Shown here: piece after piece, positions 52,879 to 63,172 of the stretch
Layout: the number at the start of each line of letters is the position of its first letter
Numbering within the stretch: the stretch's first letter is position 1
Origin: CAVQFD01 sp963724695
Lineage (GTDB): Bacteria > Acidobacteriota > Vicinamibacteria > Vicinamibacterales > CAVVIG01
Direction: 5' to 3'
Assembly (NCBI GenBank): GCA_963724695.1
Contig: CAVRVW010000003.1
Location: forward strand, 372,001 to 436,000
Length of the DNA stretch: 64,000 nucleotides
Made by a program: the position numbers and the translations under genes
Notes under the pieces: model-generated
The model's database searches: none
Seen by the model: the letters and a program-made list of their open reading frames with translations, nothing else
Told to the model about the DNA's origin: nothing

Positions 52879-54740
52879 ATGGACTTGCTCTCCCCTGCCG
52901 AAGCCGCGGCGGCGCCGCCGCTGCGCGACCGCGATCAGATCCCGGATCGCTTCAAGTGGAACCTCACGAGCATCTTCGAGACTGGGACGCGCTGGCACGA
53001 GGGCTATCTGGAGCTCGACGGAAAGATCGCCGCGTTCGCGGCGCTTCAGGGGACGCTCGCCGACGGCCCGGGCGCGCTGCTTGACGCACTCAAGCTGCGG
53101 GACGAGATCGGGCAGCTGGCGTACAAGGTCTGGTACTTCGCGTCGCTCTGGTACGACCAGGATCAGCGCGACAACGAGATCAACGCCAAGCGCCAGCAGG
53201 TGCAGATCCTGTTCGCGAAGGCAGCGCAGGCCACGGCCTGGTTCGATCCCGAACTGCTCCGATCCCGCTGACGACGGTCCAGCAATGGATGAGCGGCGAT
53301 GGCGCCCTCGCGGTCTACCGCTTCGCGATCGAGGATCTGTACCGCCAGCAGGAGCACGTGCTCGACGACAAAGGCGAGCAGCTGCTGTCGCTGTCGAGCC
53401 GGTTCTCGTCGTCGCCCAACGACGCCTACGCCGCGCTGTCGACGGCCGACGTCAAGCATCCGGTCGTCCGCCTGTCGGACGGCGTCGATGTCACGCTCAC
53501 CTACGGGCAGTACCGCGCGATTCTCGCCACGAACCGGAACCAGGCCGATCGCGCGGCCTCGTTCAGCGCGTTTCACACCGTGTACGAACAGGCGCGTCAA
53601 CACCTACGCGTCGCTGTACAACGGCGTGCTGCAGCGCGACTGGTTCCACGCGCAGGCCCGCGGCTACGCCTCGACGCTCGACGCGGCGCTGCACGGCAAC
53701 AACATTCCGACCGCGGTCGTCGAGAACCTGATCGCCGCGACGAAGGCGGGGACCGAGCCGCTGCGCCGCTATCATCGGCTCCGCAAGCGCGTGCTCGGCC
53801 TCGAGACGCTACCACTCGTACGACACGACGATTCCGCTGGTGGACTTCGATCGGAAGTATCCCGTACGACGACGTGCTCGAGTGGCTGCCGGCATCGGTC
53901 GCGCCGCTCGGGGCGGAGTATCAGCGGCAGATGCGCGAGGTGCTCGGCGGCCAGTGCATCGACGTCTACGAGAACCCGGGGAAGCGGAGCGGCGCGTACT
54001 CGGCGCCCGTGTACGGCTGCCAGCCGTACATGCTGCTCAACTACAACGACACGCTCGACGCGGTGTTCACGCTGGCGCACGAGATGGGGCACTCGATGCA
54101 CACCGTGCTGTCGCACGCGCATCAGCCGTTCGTGTACGCCGGCTACACGATTTTCGTGGCCGAGGTGCCGTCGACGCTGAGCGAGGCGCTGTTCCTCGAT
54201 TACATGCTGGCGCGCGCCACCGACGAGCGCGAGCGGATCGTGCTGCTCCAGCACGCGATCGACGGCATCGTCGGCACGTTCTACACGCAGGTGATGTTCG
54301 CGGACTACGAGCTGCAGGCGCACCGGCTGGTCGAAGAAGGCAAGCCGGTGACCGCCGACGTGCTGAGCGAGATCTACTTCGGGCTGCTCCAGGCGTACCA
54401 CGGCGACGCGCTCGACTACGACGCGCAGTCGCGCGTCACCTGGGCGCGGATTCCGCACTTCTACAGCACGCCGTACTACGTCTACCAGTACGCGACGTGC
54501 TTCGCGTCGAGCGCGCAGCTCATGAAGCAGATGACGAGCGGCAGCCGCCAGCCAGCCGCGCCGCCGGCCGTCGAGCGCTATCTGACGCTGCTGAAGTCGG
54601 GCGGCAGCGATCATCCGATGACGCTGCTGCAGAAGGCCGGCGTCGATCTCAGCAAGCCGGAAACGGTCCGCGCCGTCGTCGATCAGCTCGACACGCTGGT
54701 GACGCAGCTCGAGAGAGCATTGGACGGGCTCAAGGCTTAG
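52879..54740 (+). CDS. pepF: Oligoendopeptidase F (M3 family) (four frameshifts)
   Basis: About 620 residues from ATG 52879, no signal peptide, so cytoplasmic. The M3 zinc motif is HEMGH (near 54078) with the downstream Glu in TIFVAEVPSTLSEALFLDY. N-terminal marks are DRFKWNLTSIFETGTRWHEG and KVWYFASLWYDQDQRDNEIN. Breaks near 53262 (missing base), 53593, 53812 and 53864 (extra C) are needed to read the whole protein, and every correction yields standard PepF sequence. It digests short peptides. The high local density of breaks argues for poor sequence quality here. Confidence 0.88.
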
Positions 54741-54741
54741 G

Positions 54742-54797
54742 GCTCGGCATCCGGCATCAGCTCTAAGCCCTGAGCCCTGAGCCATGAGCCATCAGCC
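54742..54797. repeat. Heptamer array, GCCCTGA / GCCATGA class
   Basis: GCATCAGCTCTAAGCCCTGA then GCCCTGAGCCATGAGCCATC between convergent pepF (+) and the CoA-binding gene (-). Same word class as 50011. Confidence 0.65.
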
Positions 54798-54803
54798 TGC
54801 GTT

Positions 54804-55232
54804 TCAGTGCTTCGTCGGAACCCGCAGCATCGCGTGCGTCGCGCCGATGCACGCGTCCATCACGACGGTCAGGCCGCCCTGGCGCGGCGCGGGCGGCCGC
54901 ATCGTCGTTGGCGATTCCGGTTTGCAGCCAGAGCGCCTTCGCGCCGATCTTGACCGCTTCGTCGGCAATCGCCGGCGTGTCTTCCGCGCGGCGGAAGACG
55001 TCGACGATGTCGATCGGCTCAGGGATGTCGGTCAGCGAGGCGTACGACTGCTCGCCGAGAATTTCGGTTTCGCGCGGATTGACGGGAATGACCTGGTAGC
55101 CGACGCTCTGCAGCTTGCGCATGATGCCGTGAGACGCCTTTTCCGGATTCCCCGAGGCGCCCACCATCGCGATGGTCGAGGCGTCGGTCAAGACTGGCGG
55201 AGCTGGTCGTCGGTCGGGTTCTGGTGGGCCAT
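54804..55232 (-). CDS. CoA-binding domain protein, YccU type (two frameshifts)
   Basis: About 142 residues from ATG 55232, beginning MAHQNPTDDQLRQ. The Rossmann-like CoA-binding fold reads STIAMVGASGNPEKASHGIM, GYQVIPVNPRETEILGEQSY and ALWLQTGIANDDAAARAR. Breaks occur near 55190 and 54880. After the second the frame gives LTVVMDACIGATHAMLRVPT and ends at 54804. Related proteins are small soluble domains similar to succinyl-CoA synthetase alpha; the role is unclear. Confidence 0.8.
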
Positions 55233-55246
55233 GGATGAATTCTACG

Positions 55247-56516
55247 TTAGAGGCTCGTCTGCGACAGCAGCCACAGCACCGCGAGCGCGGCGAGGATCGG
55301 AACGAGGGGACCGAACGGGAGGACGAACGGACGTGCGTTTCCGCTGGCGGCGACGGTGTTCATGCCTTGCCGCTGCAGTTGCCACGAGGCCGCGATCATC
55401 ATGAGGTAGAGCACAAGCGTGCATGCGCTGGCCAGCACGAGCAGCGCGAAAAACGTGTTGGTCGCCGTCACCGCACACACGACCGCAGCGTGGACGACGA
55501 TCGCGATCCACGGCGTGAAGAATCGGGGTGGATGCTGGCCACCGCTCGCGGCAGGATCCCGAATTGTCCGAGCGCGAACAGGGTGCGGGGCGTGCCGAGC
55601 ATGTCGCCGGAGAGATAGCCGAGCATCGACACGGCGGTGCCGGCAAGCACCAGCGGACCGCCGACTCCGCCAAGAAGGCGGGCCGCGACGTCCGCCAGCG
55701 GCGCTGCGGAAGACGTCGCCAGCGAGGCCCCCAGAACGCCCTGCGCGACGGCCTGCACCAGCACGTACAGAGCGTGGTGATCCCAAGCGCGTAGAGGAGC
55801 GCTCGGGGCACCGTGCGTGAGGTGTCCCGAATCTCGCCGCTCGGCACCAGCGCCACCTCCAGGCCCAGGAAGGCGAAGATCAGCACCATGGAGGAGCTGC
55901 CGAGGGCCTCGAGGGAGGGAAGCGGCACGAACTGCGATGGACTGAAGTCGATGAAGGGCGCCCCGGCGACGATGATCAAGGCGAGGGGCAGGAGCTTGCC
56001 GATCGTCAGCACCTGCACGACCCGGACGCCTGCCACCACGCCGCGGATGTTCGCCTGCGCGAGGAGGGCGAACAACATCGCGAGCAGGACCGCGCGTGTG
56101 GGGTTGGTCGCGCTTTGCGGCCAGGTAATCGCGACCGAGTCCATGAGCGCCGCTCCGACCGACGCGGCCGCCAGCACCGCCGACACCCAGTAGATGAAGC
56201 TGCTGACAGCGCCCGCCCAGGGACCGAACGCCGCAGAGACGTACGCGGGCATTCCGCCAGTCGCATCCACACGGCTGCCCGCCGCAGCTGCGCACAGCAC
56301 CACGAGCGCCATCGTCGCGGCGCAGACCAGGTACGCGAGGACGGCCGCCGTGCCCAGGCCGGCCGCCACGACTGCGGGGAGGACGAAGACGCCCGCGCCA
56401 ACGGTGACATTGACGACGCCGGCCGTGAGGCGCGCCGTGCCGATGGCGCGGACGAGGCCGGGTTGTGGGTGGCTGAAGTCGAATTTCGAAGTTAGAACTA
56501 CGAAGGACTCTGACAA
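55247..56516 (-). CDS. APC-superfamily amino-acid permease (two frameshifts)
   Basis: About 423 residues, 12 membrane helices. TM1 carries the unwound-helix motif region VTVGAGVFVLPAVVAAGLGT. Later marks are VLIFAFLGLEVALVPSGEIR and GYLSGDMLGTPRTLFALGQF. Breaks near 55770 and 55520 join three frames; the last reads PWIAIVVHAAVVCAVTATNT and ends at 55247. The first 15 residues (from TTG 56516) are encoded by the word array, so the real start is uncertain. It probably imports an amino acid or amine, matching the amine oxidase next door. Confidence 0.8.
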
Positions 56517-56552
56517 TGTCCTTCTGAGTTCTCAGTTCGAAGTTTTAACTTC
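56474..56552. repeat. Palindromic pair of GTCCTTCTGAGTTC-class arrays
   Basis: 56518-56552 (GTCCTTCTGAGTTCTCAGTT...) matches the arrays at 9071 and 13516. 56474-56510 is the same class in opposite orientation, so the pair forms an imperfect palindrome of about 80 bases. It lies between amine oxidase and permease genes (both -), and its left half is read as the permease N-terminus. Confidence 0.65.
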
Positions 56553-57916
56553 CGCGCAAGCGGTGTGTGGCTTCGACTTCGGCCGCGGCGCGGCGCCCGC
56601 TCTCGATCGCGCCGTTCATGTAACCCTGCCACCGGAGGCTGGTGTGCTCGCCGGCGAAGAAGAGAGGGCCGCAGGGTTGCGAGAGCAACGGTCTGAGCGC
56701 GGGATCGAACGCGGGATCAAAAAAGGCGTACCCGCCACGCGCCCACGGGTCGGCTTCCCAGGTGATCTGCCGTCCGGCCACCACCGATGACTTGTTCGCG
56801 CCGAGCCATCCGAGATCGCCGGCCAGTGCGGCGGCGCCGTCTCGAGTGCCCAGTTCGCCCGCCGCCTCGCTGGCGCCGCCGCCCGCGAGCATGGTCAGAA
56901 TGCCGGGCTTGCCGTTCTGTTCTTCGTTTCCGTCCCACACTGCGCCCCAGGGCAGGGCAGACCCGTACGCACGGCCCCGGCCGGCTCCCTTCCAGAAGCG
57001 CGTGGAAAACTGCAGCAGCGTCCGCGTGGCGCGCCCATACTTCAGCGAGACGAAGGCATCGTGCTGCCGTGCCGGCAGGGCCGGCGTGATAGGGAGCCGC
57101 CGCAGCACGATCGCCGGCAGCGCGAAGACCAGATAGTCGGCCTGCAGGTGAGACACCTGGCGCCCGGTCTTGACGCTCGCCCGTACGCCGCGCCCCCGAT
57201 GGGAGACGGCGACAAGCTCGGTTGAGAGATGCAGGCGATTGCCGAGCGGAGCCGCGAGCCGTTCAGCCAGCCGGTCGTTGCCGCCGTCGATGCGAAAGAG
57301 CCGGCTGGCGGGCGGCGCCTCGTCGGTGGCGAAGTGATCCACGAGCGCGAGCAACGACAGCTCGTCGGGATCGGCCAGGAAGAAGCCGCGGAGGCCGAGC
57401 GCCGTGGCGCGCAGCTCCGGATCGGCCGCCACACTGTCCAGCCATTCGGCGACCGAGCGCTTCGAGAGATCGACCGCGATGGGCGAGTCCCATCGCTGTT
57501 CGGAGAGCCTGTACCGGACGATCAGGTCCGTCAGCGACTGCTCGAGCCGTGCCCATCCGTGGGCCACGCCCCGCGCGGCAATCCTGGGCCGGCCCTTGGC
57601 GTCCGCGTGCACGAAGCCGAATCCACCTTTGAGGACCGGCACGAGCTTGAGACCCAGCTCGGCCGACAGCCTGTGGATCTCACGCCTGATCCTCGTCGAT
57701 TAGATCGGCGCCCGCCTCGGCGTGTTGTCCGCCGGCAAACCCCTCGCGCACGGTCCAGACGCGTCCGCCGACGCGATCACGGCCTTCTACCACGGTCACC
57801 GCGGCGCCGCAGACGGCGAGGTCGCGCGCCGCGGCCAACCCGGCCAATCCCGCCCCGGCGACGAGCACTGAGACGCCGGACAAGGTTTGAGGGGCTTCGG
57901 GCCGGCGCGTCTGCAC
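56545..57916 (-). CDS. Flavin-containing amine oxidase family protein (one frameshift)
   Basis: About 457 residues. FAD-binding Rossmann motif VLVAGAGLAGLAAARDLAVC is followed by VVEGRDRVGGRVWTV. A break near 57685 joins GADLIDED to LVPVLKGGFGFVHADAKG. The C-terminal GPLFFAGEHTSLRWQGYMNG and IESGRRAAAEV complete the monoamine-oxidase fold. It oxidises an amine to an imine and hydrogen peroxide. No signal peptide is apparent. The adjacent permease could supply the substrate. Confidence 0.87.
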
Positions 57917-57962
57917 GCCTCCACTCTAGTTGGAAAGGCGGTCTGCGGTTGGGCTAAATGCG

Positions 57963-59559
57963 CTATTGGTGTTTCTCAGCGTGGAAGCGCGAACGTGGTG
58001 CTGCGGCCACCTGCCTGACGAAGTACTCCACGAACCGGGCCACCCGCTCGAGTCCGGGCGTCGATATGGTCTCGAGCATGTCCCCGGTCGTGTGATACAG
58101 CGGATTGCCCTGAATGAGCTGCAGGAGCGGGCCATCGACATCCGGGTTGTCGCCGGCGCCGTAGGTGCTCGCCGCCGACACGAAGTTCAAGCCGTAGCGC
58201 AGGCCGCCTTCGCGGATGATGGCTTCGAGGAACGGAGAGCGTTTGCTCAGGCCGTTCATCAGGAAATTCTCGCCCGCATCGGTAATCATGTCCCTCAAAC
58301 CGTTCGTGTCGGTCCGCGCCGGATTGAGGTGACGTGCCGCGACGTGTTCGAGGTTGATGGCCAGCACATTGCGCGCGATCAGCTCCGGGTTCAGGGCCAC
58401 GAGCTGGTCGGGCCCGTTGAGACCGCCGGTGTGGTGGCCCGCGCTGCCGACGAACACCAGCGTCCGGCCGGCCGATTGCTCCGGCTTCGAGAAGTGCTCG
58501 GCCAGGGCGACCATGACCGCAAGGCCGTCGGCGTTGTCGTTGGCGCCGTCGAACCAGCCGTCGACGTGGGCGTTGATGATGATGTTCTCGTCGCTCGCAC
58601 CCGGCACGATGCCGATCACGTTCGACGCCCGCAGGCCGCGCGCGGTCCTCGGCCTGCAGACGCAACGTCGCCCGAAGCCGGTCCGATGCGCCGGCCGCGG
58701 CGGCCGCGTCCATGACCTCTTCGAGGAAGCGGCCGTCCTGTCCGCCGAAGTTGAAGCAGGGCCCGCCGCAGTTGCTGATGTCGCGCATGCGCATGTTGCC
58801 GGCCTGATCGACGATGTTGAACACGGCGACCGCGCCGCGCTTGATGAGTTCCTGGGCCTTGGCTCGCGCCGGTCCTCGCTCGAGAAACAGGTGCCCCTTG
58901 GGGGTGATGTGCTGCACGGCGATCTTGCCGCGCACGTCGATGTATTGAAGCTCCGCGGGCCGGGCCGTGCCGACGAAGACCAGCGGAGCGGCGAGCCCCT
59001 CCGGCGGCAGAACTGTGCCGCCGGCCGGCATCGCCGACTCCAGGATCACGTCACGGCTGCCCGCGCCGAACGCGGGATCCGCGTGGAGGCGCACCTCCCA
59101 CGAGAGCGGAAGCCACAGCGACGCGTTCGGTGTCTGGTCGAACCACTGGCGCTCTATCCGGGGCACGCCCGCCTCGCGGAGGCGTCGCTCCACCCAGTCC
59201 ATCGTGCGCTCGCCGGAGGGCAGTCCGGTGATGCGGCCCCACAGCTGTCCAGTGCCGACTTCCTTCGTTTCGCGGCTCCACTTCGAGAAACCGACGATGG
59301 TCTCGAGATCGCGCCGGATGGCTTGCCCCTCGAGCGACGATGACCCTCTTCGCCGGCGGGGATCGCCGCAGGACGCGGACCGTAGTCCGTGCCCAGGATG
59401 ACCGGGGGCAGCGTCTGGCTTGAAACCAGGCGATGGGGTGACGCCGAACCAGGCGCTCGTTCGCGTGGCCTGGGCGCCCGCCGGCGGCTGGTGCGAGAAT
59501 GCGGCCGCGGCTGCAACCAGGGCCATCACCGCCGCGCCAGACAGACCGTTCGATCTCAT
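57963..59559 (-). CDS. M28-like exported peptidase (three frameshifts)
   Basis: About 532 residues. Signal peptide (VMALVAAAAAFSHQPPAGAQ). A PA domain holds PLVFVGTARPAELQYIDVRG and KRGAVAVFNIVDQAGNMRM. The metallopeptidase part reads IIINAHVDGWFDGANDNADG (His and Asp ligands), VFVGSAGHHTGG and NLEHVAARH. The canonical Glu pair of M28 is replaced by SAGHH, so catalysis may differ. Breaks are near 59403, 59340 and 58640. Shares type and direction with the hydrolases that follow upstream on the minus strand. Confidence 0.78.
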
Positions 59560-59599
59560 GCCGATGTCTCCTTACTGAGGACGATCCCAAAGACCTGAT

Positions 59600-60382
59600 T
59601 CAGCGCGGGATCGGCTCCAGCCCGTATTTCACCATCGCGCGGACACCTTCTGCCGACGTGAAGAATCTGATGAGGGCCCGGGCCGCCTCCGGGCTACCAG
59701 CACTGGCTGCGACACCGGCTGAGAACACCGTGACCCGTTGCGCTTCTGCAGGCAGCGGCCCGACATAGTCGATGCCCGCGATGGGCAGCAGCTCGCTGAT
59801 CTGCTGGAACCCGATTTCCGCTTCTCCGCGTGCCACCACCGCACCCACCCGTTCGCGCTCGATTCTCCGGCTCTTTGCCTTGACCTGATCAGCGATTCCG
59901 AGCCGCGGGAAGAGCTCAGTCGACAGATACTCTCCGCTGACCTGCGCAGAGTACGCGATCGATTTTGCCTGCAAGAGCGTACGCCGCAGCGCCTCAACGG
60001 AACTGATGTCTGGCTTGGGCGCTCCTGTCCGGACCGCCATGCCGATCGCCGACCGCGCAAGGACCACGCGGCTGCCGGCCACTATTCGCCCTTCCTTGAT
60101 CAACTCCTCAATCGCGGCGTCGGCGAGGACGACGACGTCGACGGGCTCTCCACGTCGAACCCGACTCGGAATGGAGTCCTCTCCCAGACCGGTCGATGTT
60201 GCGACGGAGACGGCTTTGTGTTTGGTCGCACCTTCGAACGGAGAGACGAGGTCGAGATACGGCGCCGCAAATCCGCCGGAGGTCATGACTCTGACCTGGT
60301 CCGCCTGCAAGGTGACGACGGCCAGCACGGCGCCGGCAAGCAGCAACACGCCTTTGATGCGCGCGATCGACACCTTTCGCAT
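59600..60382 (-). CDS. ModA-like substrate-binding protein (SBP_bac_11 type)
   Basis: 260 residues with signal peptide (GVLLLAGAVLAVVTLQA). The molybdate-type binding protein fold is recognisable: VRVMTSGGFAAPYLDLVSPF, RRGEPVDVVVLADAAIEELI, IGFQQISELLPIAGIDYVGP and ALIRFFTSAEGVRAMVKYGL. Because no ModB/ModC genes flank it, it may be a solo binding protein with another ligand, or serve a transporter elsewhere. Confidence 0.83.
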   Translation of the reverse strand: MRKVSIARIKGVLLLAGAVLAVVTLQADQVRVMTSGGFAAPYLDLVSPFEGATKHKAVSVATSTGLGEDSIPSRVRRGEPVDVVVLADAAIEELIKEGRIVAGSRVVLARSAIGMAVRTGAPKPDISSVEALRRTLLQAKSIAYSAQVSGEYLSTELFPRLGIADQVKAKSRRIERERVGAVVARGEAEIGFQQISELLPIAGIDYVGPLPAEAQRVTVFSAGVAASAGSPEAARALIRFFTSAEGVRAMVKYGLEPIPR

Positions 60383-60407
60383 CGCTGACCCTCCTGCGCG
60401 TGATGAA

Positions 60408-60480
60408 CCGTTTCGTGTTTTCGTGTTTTCGTGGCTCGTCTTCGTGCCTTCGTGCCTTCGTGGCCAGCCTTCTTCGTGAC
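60408..60480. repeat. Word array, TTTTCGTG then CCTTCGTG class (8-bp period)
   Basis: CGTGTTTTCGTGTTTTCGTG then CTTCGTGCCTTCGTGCCTTC between the DUF885 (-) and ModA-like (-) genes. It shares its word with 52796-52848. The shift from TTTTCGTG to CCTTCGTG inside one array shows gradual word change. Confidence 0.75.
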
Positions 60481-60490
60481 CTCAGGTCTG

Positions 60491-62245
60491 TCAGCGACCC
60501 TTGATAAACGCGTCGATCTGCCGCTCCAGCACGGGCAGCGGCACGGACCCGGTGTTCAGCACGGCCGTGTGGAAGGCCTTCAGGGAGAACCGGCTGCCCA
60601 TCGCCTGCCGTGCCTTCTCGCGCAACTCGACGATCTTGAGCTGGCCGAGCATGTACGCGCACGCCTGGCCTGGATTCATCACGTAGCGCTCGACCTCGCT
60701 GACCTCGATGCCGTAGTCGATGGCCTGCTGGCGGGTCCACTTCTTGGAGTGCAGGCCGGTGTCCACGACGAGGCGCCGGGCCCGGAAGAGCGCGGCGTCG
60801 AGCTGCCCCAACCGGCCCTCCAGATCGTTCTCGTACCACCCCGCCTCGGCCGCAAAGCGCTCCGCGTACAGGCCCCAGCCTTCGCTGAGCGCGGGAATGC
60901 CTCCGAGCGCACGCAGCCGACGGAACCGGGGGACTTCGCTGTTCTCCATTTCGAGCGCGATCTGAAAGTGATGGCCTGGCACGGTCTCGTGGTAGACGAG
61001 CGTTCGCAGCCCGAATCGCGTCATGTAGTCGGGTCGAAGCGGAATCTGGAACGTCCCGGGCCGGGAGCCGTCAGGCGCCGGGAACGTGTAGCTGGCCGCC
61101 GCATTTCCTTCACGAAAGCGCGGGAACGGCGCCGCCACGACGGCCGCCTTCGGCTGTCGCTCGAAGTCCGAGGCGGCCCGACGCTCCGCATCCCGCATCA
61201 TCCCGTCGATGTCGGCCATGATGCGCTTGCGCCCTTCCTCCGTCAGCGGATAGGCGAGATCCTGTTCGAGCCGGCGGATGCGATCCTTCACGCTGCCGTC
61301 GTTCCGGCCGAGCGACCTGAGGATCGTGTCCATCTCCTTCTGGATCTCGTCCACCAGGCGCAGACCCAGCTGGTGGATTGCGTCCGGCGAGAGCGCCGTC
61401 GTGGTGAACCGCCTGAGGTTGTACGCGTAAGCCTCGGCGCCTCCATCGAGCCGCCAGAGACCGGCATCGTCGGTCGCGCGTGCCTCCAGCGGCTCGAGAA
61501 ACGCGATCGCGTTCTTCCACGCCGGGTAGACCTCGCTGGCGACGATGCGCTCGGCCTCGCTGACGAGCTCGGCCCTCCGGCTCGCGGGGACGCTGGCGAT
61601 GGTCGCGAGCCGCTCGGCCAGCGTCGTCACGAACGGATTGCCGGCCGGTGGTGTCTCGACGAACCGTCGCATTTGGGCCAGCGTGGCGTTCAGGATGAAC
61701 CGCGGCGGCGCCATCCTGACACCAGCCAGGCGGCGGGCATCGGCAAGACCCTCCTCGATCCGGAGGTCCACCTGGCCCAGCTTCGCCAGGTAGTTCAGGA
61801 CGTCGCCCTCGGAGGCGATCGGGTGCGACACGGTCAGCGTCGCGACCAGGCCGACGTTGATGCCGTTGAACTGATCGAAGGGGAAGAAATAATCGAGGTA
61901 CTTCTCGCCTTCGACGACAGATTCCAGCTGCCACCGCATGACCTCGGCGGACACCCGCTGCACCTCGGTCATGGCGCTCTGTCCGAAAGTCCCAAGCTCC
62001 GCCAGGCCCTTCCGGGCGAGCGCGATCCGTCCACGCTGCCACGCGAAGCTCACCGGCGTCAGCTCCCGCTCGAGCCTCTGCTGCTCTTCGCCACTGAAGT
62101 AGCGCGTCGAGGTGGCCTGATTGGGGTTGCCACGGACCCAGTCCGCGGTAAACGCCGTGAAGAAGTCGTCGATGGTGCGCTGCTGCGCGCCCGCTCCGCC
62201 CACAGCCAGCCCCAGAGCGATCGCGGAGGCCACGATACGGGTCAT
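60491..62245 (-). CDS. DUF885-family exported metallopeptidase-like protein
   Basis: 584 residues, intact frame. Signal peptide (VASAIALGLAVGGAGAQ). DUF885 marks are TLVYHETVPGHHFQIALEME, which carries an HExxxGHH zinc-type motif, GIPALSEGWGLYAERFAAEA with the downstream Glu, and VMNPGQACAYMLGQLKIVEL. It probably forms an M32- or M3-like zinc peptidase fold. It is followed by the TraB-like and M24 genes upstream on the minus strand, all exported or peptidolytic. Confidence 0.88.
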   Translation of the reverse strand: MTRIVASAIALGLAVGGAGAQQRTIDDFFTAFTADWVRGNPNQATSTRYFSGEEQQRLERELTPVSFAWQRGRIALARKGLAELGTFGQSAMTEVQRVSAEVMRWQLESVVEGEKYLDYFFPFDQFNGINVGLVATLTVSHPIASEGDVLNYLAKLGQVDLRIEEGLADARRLAGVRMAPPRFILNATLAQMRRFVETPPAGNPFVTTLAERLATIASVPASRRAELVSEAERIVASEVYPAWKNAIAFLEPLEARATDDAGLWRLDGGAEAYAYNLRRFTTTALSPDAIHQLGLRLVDEIQKEMDTILRSLGRNDGSVKDRIRRLEQDLAYPLTEEGRKRIMADIDGMMRDAERRAASDFERQPKAAVVAAPFPRFREGNAAASYTFPAPDGSRPGTFQIPLRPDYMTRFGLRTLVYHETVPGHHFQIALEMENSEVPRFRRLRALGGIPALSEGWGLYAERFAAEAGWYENDLEGRLGQLDAALFRARRLVVDTGLHSKKWTRQQAIDYGIEVSEVERYVMNPGQACAYMLGQLKIVELREKARQAMGSRFSLKAFHTAVLNTGSVPLPVLERQIDAFIKGR

Positions 62246-62269
62246 AGCGTCCTCACCTGTTGGCGGAAA

Positions 62270-63164
62270 CTACAGCTGCTCGACGGTGAAGCCAACGGAG
62301 CGGAGCATTGCCAGCAGTCCATCCGGACCAATGAGATGCGCCGCGCCGACGACCACAAACGCCCGGCCGGGACGGGATGCCAGCGCGTCGATGCGCGGCA
62401 GCCAGTTCCGATTGCGGTCGACCAGCAGCCGCTCGTACATGCGCGGGTCGGCTTTCAACTCCTGGAGCACCAGCCGCTCCATCCCCTCGAGATCACCGGT
62501 CTTCCATGCGTCAGCGAGGCGCGTGACGTCGGCCATCTGTGTATCGAGCTCGCGCATCGTCTGCGCGAGCAGCCGTTCCTGGTCGGCATCGGGCAGTCCG
62601 TCGAACCGCGAGATCTGAAACTCGATGGTCTCGAGCCCCTGGACCGGCTTGTTCTCGGCGCGCGCGCGGTCAAAGAAGTGGCGGTCGAGGCCCAGCTGGG
62701 CGTCGAAGCCCGCTTTCTGCCACTCGGCGGCGAGCAGCGTCATGGCCAGCGCCCACGGCTTGAAGCGCTTCAGCGGCTCAATCGGCAAGCCCAGGCCCGC
62801 CACTCTCTTCTGCACCAGCTCGAACGTCGCCGGTGACACGACGGTGTCGAGAGACTTGTCGGCCGGCAGCATCCCCCGCTTGAGCATCAACAGCTGCGCG
62901 CTGGGCTCGAGCATCTGATCGAGGTCGACTTCCTCGACCAGGAGATCCGAGTCTTTGTAGGCCGCCTCCAGCGGCGGGCTCAGGGGATAGTACCTGCTCG
63001 GTCAGCATGTGTACGGAGCCGACCAGGTAGAGCGCACCCGACCCGCGGGTGGCCTTCCACAAGAAGTTGCGGCCCTGCGCGAGTGCGGGCGCGACCAGGG
63101 CAGCAACGAGGGCCGCGGTCGCGACGAGAGAGAGACACAGTCGTCCGAGCGCTCTTTCACGCAT
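62270..63164 (-). CDS. TraB/GumN-family exported protein (one frameshift)
   Basis: About 298 residues from ATG 63164 with signal peptide (LVATAALVAALVAPALAQ). NFLWKATRGSGALYLVGSVH gives the TraB start with the metal-binding GSVH. A break near 62990 leads to AAYKDSDLLVEEVDLDQMLE. The C-terminal GRAFVVVGAAHLIGPDGLLA has the second conserved H in a GxxH motif. TraB proteins resemble metal-dependent hydrolases, possibly peptidases. Starts 9 bases after the M24 stop. Confidence 0.87.
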
Positions 63165-63172
63165 GTCGTGCG

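Noticed and set aside
51831..54740. Programmed ribosomal frameshifting in SPFH and pepF
   Set aside because: Breaks are multiple, in both directions and without slippery sites or pseudoknots. Base-level sequence errors explain them better.
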